A stretch of DNA of 41,741 nt from Lachnospiraceae bacterium. Lineage in GTDB: Bacteria > Bacillota > Clostridia > Lachnospirales > Lachnospiraceae. The position numbers and the translations under genes are program-made. Below, in pieces: positions 6,868 to 13,961 of the stretch. The DNA lies in assembly GCA_030536455.1 (NCBI GenBank), contig JAUNPZ010000005.1, forward strand, positions 1 through 41,741. The letters run 5' to 3'. Under the pieces are notes generated by a model. It had not been told where the DNA came from. It worked only from the letters and a program-made list of their open reading frames with translations, and did not search any database. The first letter of the stretch is position 1, and the number at the start of each line of letters is the position of its first letter.

Positions 6868-8136
6868 TTATTTCTCATCGGAGCGGTAAAATACATCCCG
6901 GTTCACTGCATTCTCCTGGCAGGCCACGATCGTGGTGCACACGGCATCACCTGTGATATTGACCGCTGTCCGGCTCATATCCAGGACCCGGTCGATTCCC
7001 ATGATAATAGCAATCGCCTCGGTAGGCAGTCCCACCGACTGGAACACCATAGACAGCGTGATCAGCCCGACACCCGGAACACCGGCCGTACCGATGGACG
7101 CCAGCGTTGCCGTACAGATGACCGTCAGATAATCCGCCAGCTCCAGATTCATCCCAAACGCCTGGGCCGCAAATACCACCGCCACGCCCTGCATGATAGA
7201 GGTTCCGTCCATATTGATGGTGGCGCCCAGCGGGATGGTAAAGGAAGAAATCCGCTTGGACACACCCATTTTCTTGTGCAGCGTGTCGATGGACATGGGA
7301 ATCGTCGCATTGGAGGTTGCGGTCGAAAATGCAAATCCCATAACCGGAAGGAATTTTTTCAAAAACTTCAGTGGGTTCAGTCCGGTAAAGCCCTTTAACA
7401 TCAGCATATAAACCACCAGACACTGTACCGCCAGGGCCAGAAGCACGCTGGCCATATATTTTAAAAGAGGCAGGAAGGCGTCGAAGCCAATGCCGGAAAA
7501 GTTCTTTGCAATCAGACAGAATACACCATAGGGCGCCATCTTCATGACAATCACCGTCATCTGCATCATCACATCATTAAACTGGCTGAAGAAGTTCCCC
7601 ACCGTCTCCACGCTCTCCCCAAGCTGAGCCAGGATGATGCCCACCAAAAGCGCAAACAGGATGATTGGAAGCATCTCCCCGTTCGCCAGAGCATGCAGCG
7701 GGTTCGTCGGAATGATATTTAACAGCGTGTCAGCAAAGCGGATCTTCTCTGCCTCCGCCACACCTGCGCCGCCCATTCCGGTCAGGTCCAGTCCCCGCCC
7801 CGGATTGATGATTTGCGCCACCAGAATCGCGGCGGTAATCGCCAGCGCAGTGGTCGCCAGGTAAAAGGCCAGGGTCTTCACACCGATTTTTCCCAGCTTC
7901 TGCGTATCTCCCATAGCCATGCTGCCGCAGACCAGGGAGCAGAACACAAGCGGAACCACCAGCATCTGCATCAGGCGCAGGAAGCCATTGCCCACCACAT
8001 AAAAAATCCCGTTGATCATAATCTCATCCCGGAATACGCCTGCGGGAACCACATAGTGGAACAGGATGCCCGTGACCGCCCCGGCCAGAAGGCCGATAAA
8101 AATAGCGGTTGTCAAACCGATTTTCTTCTTTCCCAT
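6868..8136 (-). CDS. Dicarboxylate/amino acid:cation symporter (DAACS family)
   Basis: 422 residues from the start at 8136, which follows AGAAGGAAA. The motifs of the glutamate/dicarboxylate transporter fold are all present: a Ser-rich HP1-like region, NMDGTSIMQGVAVVFAAQ (TM7, the NMDGT signature), the HP2 stretch SIGTAGVPGVGLITL, and DRVLDMSRTAVNITGD (TM8, with the substrate- and Na-binding Asp, Arg and Asn). The fold has eight membrane helices and two re-entrant loops and works as a trimer, importing glutamate, aspartate or C4-dicarboxylates with Na+ or H+. The Arg in DMSRTAVN favours an acidic substrate. The frame stays open to 8208, but that start has no ribosome site. The gene lies 68 bases below the reductase gene. 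Confidence 0.93.
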   Translation of the reverse strand: MGKKKIGLTTAIFIGLLAGAVTGILFHYVVPAGVFRDEIMINGIFYVVGNGFLRLMQMLVVPLVFCSLVCGSMAMGDTQKLGKIGVKTLAFYLATTALAITAAILVAQIINPGRGLDLTGMGGAGVAEAEKIRFADTLLNIIPTNPLHALANGEMLPIILFALLVGIILAQLGESVETVGNFFSQFNDVMMQMTVIVMKMAPYGVFCLIAKNFSGIGFDAFLPLLKYMASVLLALAVQCLVVYMLMLKGFTGLNPLKFLKKFLPVMGFAFSTATSNATIPMSIDTLHKKMGVSKRISSFTIPLGATINMDGTSIMQGVAVVFAAQAFGMNLELADYLTVICTATLASIGTAGVPGVGLITLSMVFQSVGLPTEAIAIIMGIDRVLDMSRTAVNITGDAVCTTIVACQENAVNRDVFYRSDEK

Positions 8137-8148
8137 AAATTTATTTCC

Positions 8149-8207
8149 TTCTTTCTTTCCATCTTTCTTTCCATTCCTGCCGGATTTCACTTTCCTGCCG
8201 GATTTCA
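8149..8207. repeat. Two adjacent slippage-type tandem duplications
   Basis: TTCCTGCCGGATTTCA occurs at 8174-8189 and 8192-8207 (period 18), and TCTTTCTTTCCAT-like units are duplicated just before it (about 8149-8175). The second duplication covers the stop codon of the reductase gene (8205-8207). Confidence 0.8.
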
Positions 8208-9068
8208 TCTAAGGCTGCACTGCCGCCGGGACATGTAACCCTTCAGCATGTCCTTCCAGTGCGGAAGCAGCGCGATATCCGACATCTTCAGCATGAAATT
8301 ATCCAGCACGGAATAGGATGGCCGCATGGCAGCCAGCGGGTCGGCGTCCGCCAGAACCGGGACCACCTTCGCATCCATACCGGAAAGCGCCAGAATCTCC
8401 TTCGCAAACTCATAGCGGCTGCAGAAGCCCTGCCCGGTCACATGATAAAGGCCATCCGGCGCAGTCTCCATCAGCTCCACGATTTTTTCCGCCAGACATC
8501 CGGCATCGGTAGGCGATGCAATCTGGTCCTCGGCCGCATATACCGATTCTCCGGAAGCCGCCCTTTTTAAAATCTCCTCCAGAAAAATGCTTCCGTCACC
8601 GAAAATCCAGGAGCTTCTTACGATGATATGGCGGTTGCAGAACTCCTTGACAAAATTTTCACCGGCCAGCTTGGATTTTCCGTAAACCGTCACCGGGTCC
8701 GGCGTATCAAATTCCGTATACGGAACAGTCCCTGCTCCGCCGAACACATCATCGGTGGAAAGCTGGACCATCCTGGCCTTCCCCATCCTGGCCGCAACGC
8801 TTAGGTTCCTTGCTCCCAGCGCATTCACCCGAAAGGCCTTCTGCATATCGGACTCACATTCCTGCACATCCGTAAGGCCGGCGCAGTTCACGATAAAATG
8901 AGGACGGTTCATGTTGGCAAATTCCGAAACAGCCTTCGCATCCGTTATATCCACATCCTCCACATCTGTCAAAAGCAGCTCGACCGGAGCTTTCATCAAT
9001 AATTCGGTCATCTTCCGCCCCACTCTTCCATCTGCGCCGCATATCCAAATCTTCTGCATATGATTCAT
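8205..9068 (-). CDS. NAD(P)-dependent sugar-nucleotide reductase, RmlD-like
   Basis: 287 residues from 9068, where CAGGAGG lies 8 bases upstream; ATGs at 9107 and 9059 are less likely. It has the atypical Rossmann loop of RmlD-type short-chain dehydrogenases (IWICGADGRVGRKM), then IVNCAGLTDVQECE, STDDVFGG and the catalytic YGKSKLAGE (Tyr-x3-Lys). RmlD makes dTDP-L-rhamnose, but no other rhamnose genes are near and the sequence is also compatible with related reductases or a MAT2B-like role. Product identity is therefore open. It probably shares a transcript with the symporter downstream; its stop lies inside a tandem duplication. Confidence 0.85.
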   Translation of the reverse strand: MNHMQKIWICGADGRVGRKMTELLMKAPVELLLTDVEDVDITDAKAVSEFANMNRPHFIVNCAGLTDVQECESDMQKAFRVNALGARNLSVAARMGKARMVQLSTDDVFGGAGTVPYTEFDTPDPVTVYGKSKLAGENFVKEFCNRHIIVRSSWIFGDGSIFLEEILKRAASGESVYAAEDQIASPTDAGCLAEKIVELMETAPDGLYHVTGQGFCSRYEFAKEILALSGMDAKVVPVLADADPLAAMRPSYSVLDNFMLKMSDIALLPHWKDMLKGYMSRRQCSLR

Positions 9069-9166
9069 TCCGATTTCCTCCTGTATTTTCCTTGTCCTGT
9101 TCTTCATCTGCTGAATCCTTATTAATCTGCACCATTTACGCTCCTTAATACGAGAGCTGACAGCGT

Positions 9167-9195
9167 ATTTTATCATAGAAAAAACAGGGATTCAA
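9167..9195 (-). promoter_or_regulatory. Promoter of the reductase-symporter unit
   Basis: On minus: TTGAAT (9190-9195), 17 bases, TAAAAT (9167-9172). An overlapping alternative is TTGCTT with TATGAT. A leader of about 95 bases follows. Confidence 0.6.
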
Positions 9196-9206
9196 GCAAA
9201 ATCCGG

Positions 9207-9234
9207 TTGCAAGCCGGCAAAAAAACGCTACAAT
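9207..9234 (+). promoter_or_regulatory. Promoter of the aldo/keto reductase gene
   Basis: TTGCAA (9207-9212), a 16-base spacer and TACAAT (9229-9234). It is back to back with the divergent reductase promoter, so the two could share a regulator. Confidence 0.55.
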
Positions 9235-9285
9235 AATTATATACGAAATACGAAAAAATTTCATCATACGAAGGAGGATTTTAAC

Positions 9286-10311
9286 TTGAGACAGAACGTT
9301 ACCCTGGGAAGCACCCAAATCACCGTAAATAAAAACGGCTTCGGAGCGCTTCCAATCCAGCGCATTTCCGAGGAAGAAGCCGTCCGCCTGCTGCACAAGG
9401 CCTATGAGAGCGGCATCAACTTCTACGACACCGCCCGCGCCTATTCCGACAGTGAGCGCAAGCTGGGCGCGGCCTTCCACCAGATTCGGGAGCGCCTGTT
9501 TATCGCCACCAAAACAGAGGCCGTGGAGGTGAAGAGCTTCTGGGAGGACTTAAACTGCAGTCTGGAAACCCTGCAGACCGATTATATCGACATTTACCAG
9601 TTCCATAATCCGGACTTCTGCCCGAAACCAGGCGACGGAACCGGTCTTTATGAAGCGATGCTGGAAGCAAAGGCCCAGGGGAAAATCCGCCACATCGGCA
9701 TCACCAACCACCGCCTGGCCGTTGCAAGGGAAGCCATCGAATCCGGTCTGTATGAAACGCTGCAGTTCCCATTCTGCTATCTGGCATCTGATGCCGACTT
9801 GGAGCTGGTGGAACTGTGCCGTCAGAAAAACATGGGTTTTATCTCCATGAAAGCCTTATCCGGCGGCCTGATTACCGATTCCGCCGCAGCCTACGCCTGG
9901 CAGGCCCAGTTTGACCATGTTCTCCCAATCTGGGGGATGCAGAAGGAGTCTGAGCTGGATGAATTTTTAAGCTACATCGACAATCCGCCCGCCATGACGC
10001 CGGAGCGGAAGGCTCTGATTGAAAAAGACCGGAAGGAGCTTTACGGAAACTTCTGCCGTGGCTGCGGCTACTGTATGCCATGCCCGGCCGGCATCGAGAT
10101 CAACAACTGCGCCCGCATGTCCCTGATGATACGGCGCGCGCCGTCCGCTCCCCTCTTATCCGAGGAGAATCAGGAGAAGATGAAGAAAATCCAGGACTGC
10201 CTTCACTGCGGAGCCTGCATGAGCAAATGTCCTTATGGGTTAAATACGCCGAAGCTTTTGGAAGATAATTATAAAGATTATATGGAAATTCTGGAAGGAA
10301 AGGCATTCTAA
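9286..10311 (+). CDS. Aldo/keto reductase with C-terminal 4Fe-4S ferredoxin domain
   Basis: 341 residues. The start is TTG at 9286, fixed by AAGGAGG at 9271-9277; no ATG is near. The N-terminal 230 residues are the AKR barrel with the catalytic set Asp48, Tyr53, Lys76 and His107 (FYDTARAYS, IATKTEA, YQFHNPD). The C-terminal part carries two cysteine clusters, CRGCGYCMPC at about 257-266 and CLHCGACMSKC at about 305-315, each able to hold part or all of a 4Fe-4S centre. AKR-ferredoxin fusions of this kind are common in anaerobes and are thought to couple carbonyl reduction to ferredoxin or NADPH; the substrate is unknown. The gene is monocistronic and ends at a hairpin shared with the converging isomerase gene. 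Confidence 0.92.
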   Translation: MRQNVTLGSTQITVNKNGFGALPIQRISEEEAVRLLHKAYESGINFYDTARAYSDSERKLGAAFHQIRERLFIATKTEAVEVKSFWEDLNCSLETLQTDYIDIYQFHNPDFCPKPGDGTGLYEAMLEAKAQGKIRHIGITNHRLAVAREAIESGLYETLQFPFCYLASDADLELVELCRQKNMGFISMKALSGGLITDSAAAYAWQAQFDHVLPIWGMQKESELDEFLSYIDNPPAMTPERKALIEKDRKELYGNFCRGCGYCMPCPAGIEINNCARMSLMIRRAPSAPLLSEENQEKMKKIQDCLHCGACMSKCPYGLNTPKLLEDNYKDYMEILEGKAF

Positions 10312-10355
10312 CAGACGAAGCCGGCTCTGATGCCGGCACATACAGAATCACAAAA

Positions 10356-10400
10356 GGGTCCGGAAAATACATCCGGACCCCTGCTTTTTCATTTTTAAAA
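10356..10400. terminator. Bidirectional terminator between convergent genes
   Basis: A 9-bp perfect stem (10356-10364 with 10372-10380) and a 7-base loop are followed by CTGCTTTTTCATTTTT on plus and by TTTT on minus. A smaller GCCGGC hairpin precedes it at about 10320-10337. It can end both the aldo/keto reductase and the isomerase transcripts. Confidence 0.85.
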
Positions 10401-10401
10401 A

Positions 10402-11040
10402 TTAGTTTAATACACTCTTTAAGTACTCAGCAATCTCCGGTACCTGGCAGTTTTCGAAGAAATACTCCTGGAACTTCGGTCCGCTGATGGTGTTCTTTAA
10501 GAAATCCTGGTCAATCTCCTTTAAGATGGTCATGATATCCTTGTGGGTAATCTCCTTCACACCGTCCAGAATCTTCTTGTTTCTCTGCTCCGGAACCACT
10601 CTCTCCTTTGGATATCCGCCGCCGCTCTCGCAGCCGAACAGCTTCTCAAATACATACTGCAGAGTCAGCTCCGCGCCCCAGCCGAAGCCCTTCGCGAATG
10701 GAAGCGCAATCGCATTGCCATCGTTGATCTGTGCAAACATAAATGCGTCTTCTGCATCTACCACATGGCCGCAAAGCACGCCTGGGAATGCGTTCAGCGC
10801 CAGCATCGCGCCCTCGCCGGTGCCGCAGCCGGTTACTACGAAATCGGCAGCCTTGGAATTTAACAGGATAGCAGCCAGAAGGCCGTTCATAACATATGTA
10901 AGCTGAGTCTCATCATCAGCGGAGTACATACCGTAATTATATACGGTGTGGCCCATCGGCTCTACAACCTTCTTTAAATTGTCGCAAATCATCTCATTCT
11001 TTGCAGCCTGGCTGTTTTCGTTGATTAATGCAATCTTCAT
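10402..11040 (-). CDS. RpiB/LacA/LacB family sugar-phosphate isomerase
   Basis: 212 residues from 11040, with AAGGAGAAGG upstream; the longer frame to 11109 has no ribosome site. It begins MKIALINENSQAAKNE and has the RpiB/LacAB-type signature VVTGCGTGEGAMLALN, in which the Cys is the likely proton-transfer base, followed by CGHVVDAEDAFMFAQINDGN. At 212 residues it is longer than canonical RpiB (about 150); the extra C-terminal 60 residues (HKDIMTILKEIDQDFLK) mark the larger clostridial branch. It should interconvert an aldose and a ketose phosphate; whether ribose-5-P, allose-6-P or galactose-6-P is unclear. It stands alone between a terminator and the helicase gene. Confidence 0.9.
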   Translation of the reverse strand: MKIALINENSQAAKNEMICDNLKKVVEPMGHTVYNYGMYSADDETQLTYVMNGLLAAILLNSKAADFVVTGCGTGEGAMLALNAFPGVLCGHVVDAEDAFMFAQINDGNAIALPFAKGFGWGAELTLQYVFEKLFGCESGGGYPKERVVPEQRNKKILDGVKEITHKDIMTILKEIDQDFLKNTISGPKFQEYFFENCQVPEIAEYLKSVLN

Positions 11041-11124
11041 GTTCCTTCTCCTTTTTGTTTCTAGTTGTAATATTGTGTAATCTCTGGTTTTCCGTAATTT
11101 CTTTTCCAAAAACCATACATCTTT

Positions 11125-11153
11125 AGTTTACTACAGAACAGCAGGAAGTACAA
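11125..11153 (-). promoter_or_regulatory. Promoter of the isomerase gene
   Basis: On minus: TTGTAC (11148-11153), 17 bases, TAAACT (11125-11130). It lies just past the stop of the helicase gene, so the isomerase need not depend on helicase transcription. Confidence 0.5.
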
Positions 11154-11173
11154 TCCCTTTGTCTGTTTACTTT

Positions 11174-13621
11174 TTATTCCGATGCTTTCATAATTCCTAC
11201 TGCTTTTCCCAGTATTCTGAACTGCTCTGTATTTACCATCATTGGCTCATACTCGTCATTTTCAGGTATCAGAAGCACAAAACTTCCCATACTGCGGAAT
11301 CGTTTTAATGTTACATTTCCATCTAATTCAATGGCTGCAATTTGCCCATTATCAACCGTATTGGTTCGACGCAGAACCACATAATCACCATTCTCAATAT
11401 CCGCATTAATCATCGAATTTCCTTTTACTGTCAGCAAAAAAGTTTCTGAAGGCGCACTCAGCCATTCAAATGGCAATGTGCAAATTTCCACCATCTCTTC
11501 CTGCATCTCAATCGGACTTCCTGCTGCAATATCTGCAAATACCGGACAACGTACCACTCGCTCCCCGCTAAGGGTATGCTGAACTCCTTCACAATTAATA
11601 ATCACGTCTTCCGGACAATCCTCATCTCGCAGAAAGCTGTATTTTTTATTTTTAACCAGATCAACATACTGATATTCTCTGATACTGGACGGCAGCATGG
11701 AAGTATCAAATACTGGAATATCCTCTATCTCGCTTCCATCCTTTTCAAATATTTTCAAAGAATTACCATCGGTAATCATACCATAGCAGTTTTCCGGTGT
11801 AACTGCCATGTAGGATTTTAATTGCTCCTCTCCGCTTTCTATTCCGGCCCGGTACTGTTTGGTTTCAATAAAAATGTAAGGTATCATTTTATTGTTTTTA
11901 TAAACAAAAACAACAATATCTACGAATCCTGCTTTAGAAAATGTCTGTACCCGAAATTCAATTCCAAGCAAATCAATTGGATAATGATAAGTTTCCCGAA
12001 GTTCCTTTAAGACCCACTGACGAATTTTTTCCTCTTTATTGTATGGATCAGCAATCTTATCCGCAAACAGGTAATCCTTCATTGGAACATCTGATAAACT
12101 GCGAAATCTCACGCCATCCTTCAGTTTTAAAAATTCAGGACTGATACAGGATATAAATCTGGACGGTTCACCGTGACAGCTCATATAAAGCCGTTCTGTT
12201 GCTCTTGTCATTCCTACATACAACAGCTTTCTTTCCATTGTCTCAGCATAATTCGGATCATCGTTTTCCTGCCTTAACATCTGATTTGGAATCAATTTAT
12301 CAGAAAGTCCAATTAATATTACAACTTTAAATTCCAATCCTTTAATTGAATGCATCGTTAATAATTTAATTGTATTTTCATTGAAATCAATCCCGTCCTG
12401 TTTTGAGTAAAGTGTACTTTTGATCTCTTTTTTAAGTTTTATCTGAAACTGTTCCAAAATCTTTTTTGTTCTGGCAACAACTGCAATTTCTTTCAATTCA
12501 TAACACTTCACAAGCTTCTCTTCCAACAACCGTTCCACTTCATCTATTTCTTCATCTAAAGTATTATATCGACGAAATACAGGATATACCCCCTGCTTAT
12601 CAATCAGAGACGGCTTCACGAAATTATCATCACTTACAATCTCTCCATCGGATTCAATTAAACTATATGCAGCCTCTGCAATCTGTGTTGTGGTGCGGTA
12701 ATTCTTCGCCAGTGAAGTACTCTTTCCTTTCATATCCAAGCCAATACTGGTAAAACTTCTTCCTTTGATTAACCAGGATGTGTTATAAATACTCTGTGCT
12801 GTATCTGCCACGAACATAATACTGCTATACTCTTTTTCAGAATCATATAGCTGCATTAAACACTCCAATTGCACTTTAGATAAATCCTGACTTTCATCTA
12901 TAATAATATGAGTATATCGTTCCACGGTATGCGTTTTCAGATATTTTAATGCATATAATCCCACATCCTGAAAATCACATAATCCTTCTGCATTCAATGC
13001 CTTTGTATATAAAACCATCAATTCGTGAATCGCTTGTCTGGTTGGACTGTTTTTCATTAATTTTTGGGGTCCGTCTCCCCCGCTTCCTGTCCGTCCTAAA
13101 CGGTCAGCTACCTGATATGCTTCGACATCAATCAGATTACACGCCTTAATCCATGAAATTTCCTTCTTCAGAAATCCAAGGTATTTCATATTTAAAATTT
13201 TCACATTATCAAAGGATTTCCTCAATTCAAAAATACATCTCTCCCAAATGTGAATTTCCTGCTGTGAACTTGCAAATTCTAATTTTCTCTTATTTTCCTT
13301 ACAAAAAGCACGAAAATAACCAAAAAGCAGCTTATCAATATTTGTAATTCTTACATTTTCTTTTTTATCCTTCGAATCAAACAAGCTGTACTGCTCGTCC
13401 TCTTCAATCTGTTCATATATGTATTCAATATAATTAGTCAGACTTTTGTTAAATGTCACCATAAGAATACGATCCTGCGGACTAAAGCAATAATTATTCA
13501 AAAGAAACGGAATGCGGTGAACAGCCACAGTAGTCTTACCAGAACCAGCAACTCCTTTAATCATCGACTGGCCCATAACTGTACTATGAATCAATTTCTT
13601 TTGTTCCATATTCAACTGCAT
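11174..13621 (-). CDS. UvrD-like helicase / PD-(D/E)XK-like nuclease / LexA-type peptidase fusion
   Basis: 815 residues, start 13621 with GGAGG 7 bases upstream. Residues 1-490 form an SF1 UvrD/Rep-like helicase: Walker A GVAGSGKTT (23-31), Walker B IIIDESQD (239-246), motif III MFVADTAQSIY, motif IV NYRT (307-310), motif V TMHSIKGLEF (422-431) and motif VI LLYVGMTRATERLY. Residues about 535-630 resemble the HsdR N-terminal nuclease: Glu555, FVDIVV with Asp568, IETK with Glu586 and Lys588, then a Gln at 600. Residues about 685-815 are an S24/LexA peptidase: cleavage site FADIAAGSPI (Ala700-Gly701), GNSM with Ser736, VTLKRF with Lys773. The 37-residue Ser-Lys distance equals that of E. coli LexA. 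There is no HTH. The gene is clearly more AT-rich than its neighbours and stands alone, suggesting horizontal transfer. A role in DNA defence or repair, switched by self-cleavage, is inference. Confidence 0.92.
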   Translation of the reverse strand: MQLNMEQKKLIHSTVMGQSMIKGVAGSGKTTVAVHRIPFLLNNYCFSPQDRILMVTFNKSLTNYIEYIYEQIEEDEQYSLFDSKDKKENVRITNIDKLLFGYFRAFCKENKRKLEFASSQQEIHIWERCIFELRKSFDNVKILNMKYLGFLKKEISWIKACNLIDVEAYQVADRLGRTGSGGDGPQKLMKNSPTRQAIHELMVLYTKALNAEGLCDFQDVGLYALKYLKTHTVERYTHIIIDESQDLSKVQLECLMQLYDSEKEYSSIMFVADTAQSIYNTSWLIKGRSFTSIGLDMKGKSTSLAKNYRTTTQIAEAAYSLIESDGEIVSDDNFVKPSLIDKQGVYPVFRRYNTLDEEIDEVERLLEEKLVKCYELKEIAVVARTKKILEQFQIKLKKEIKSTLYSKQDGIDFNENTIKLLTMHSIKGLEFKVVILIGLSDKLIPNQMLRQENDDPNYAETMERKLLYVGMTRATERLYMSCHGEPSRFISCISPEFLKLKDGVRFRSLSDVPMKDYLFADKIADPYNKEEKIRQWVLKELRETYHYPIDLLGIEFRVQTFSKAGFVDIVVFVYKNNKMIPYIFIETKQYRAGIESGEEQLKSYMAVTPENCYGMITDGNSLKIFEKDGSEIEDIPVFDTSMLPSSIREYQYVDLVKNKKYSFLRDEDCPEDVIINCEGVQHTLSGERVVRCPVFADIAAGSPIEMQEEMVEICTLPFEWLSAPSETFLLTVKGNSMINADIENGDYVVLRRTNTVDNGQIAAIELDGNVTLKRFRSMGSFVLLIPENDEYEPMMVNTEQFRILGKAVGIMKASE

Positions 13622-13704
13622 ACTTTATCCTCCATCACCCTTGCTTTAAACCATCTGCTTTGTAAAACCGGCTTAGCTTATTTATTCACGCTCATATACA
13701 GCAT

Positions 13705-13764
13705 TTTACTCTATCTGTATATTCTTACAATGATTCTATCATAATACTTATATTCTTACAATGA
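13705..13764 (-). promoter_or_regulatory. Tandem promoters within a 31-bp direct repeat upstream of the helicase fusion
   Basis: TATATTCTTACAATGA occurs at 13718-13733 and again at 13749-13764. On minus each copy supplies TTGTAA as a -35 box: one is followed after 17 bases by TAGAAT, the other after 16 by TAAAAT. The 16-bp identical copies set 31 bases apart (about three helical turns) also look like a double operator. No GAAC-N4-GTTC SOS box was found by eye. Confidence 0.6.
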
Positions 13765-13862
13765 AGTTCTTAGATTCCACGTACTTGACAAACAACAGAT
13801 TTCTCCTTTAAGCGCTCTTGCATGCAGCTTTGCTGATTGCCGCAATACTGACTTATTCTCAT
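13765..13862. other. Intergenic stretch without recognised features
   Basis: Together with the promoters and terminator on either side this is the only gene-free stretch above 300 bases (13622-13961). It contains a plus-strand TTGACA at about 13785 without a gene to serve. I see no RNA gene, attachment site or ORF of note. Confidence 0.4.
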
Positions 13863-13908
13863 AAAAAATAGCCGTCCTGCTTCTTAATCGGAGCGACGAC
13901 TATTTTTT
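13863..13908 (-). terminator. Terminator after the first NSS transporter gene
   Basis: A 14-bp arm AAAAAATAGCCGTC (13863-13876) pairs, with one mismatch, with 13895-13908 around an 18-base loop. The ends are A6 and T6, so it can work on both strands. It lies 54 bases past the stop at 13962. Confidence 0.8.
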
Positions 13909-13961
13909 AACATAACAATTCACCGGAACAAGCGAGATTCAGTCACCATTCAGCTAACCTG

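Noticed and set aside
8137-8208. Longer symporter start at 8208 overlapping the reductase stop as ATGA
   Set aside because: No ribosome site upstream, and the extension is a Lys/Gly-rich translation of the tandem duplications; the start at 8136 fits the family.
11174-13621. Gabija-type (GajB) or RecB-like assignment of the helicase fusion
   Set aside because: No GajA-like nuclease gene is adjacent, and the nuclease and LexA peptidase in the same chain do not match GajB or RecB layouts.
13700-13860. SOS (LexA) box upstream of the helicase-nuclease-peptidase gene
   Set aside because: I looked for GAAC-N4-GTTC-type sites and found only a half-match (GAACTTCATTG), so SOS control at transcription is not supported.
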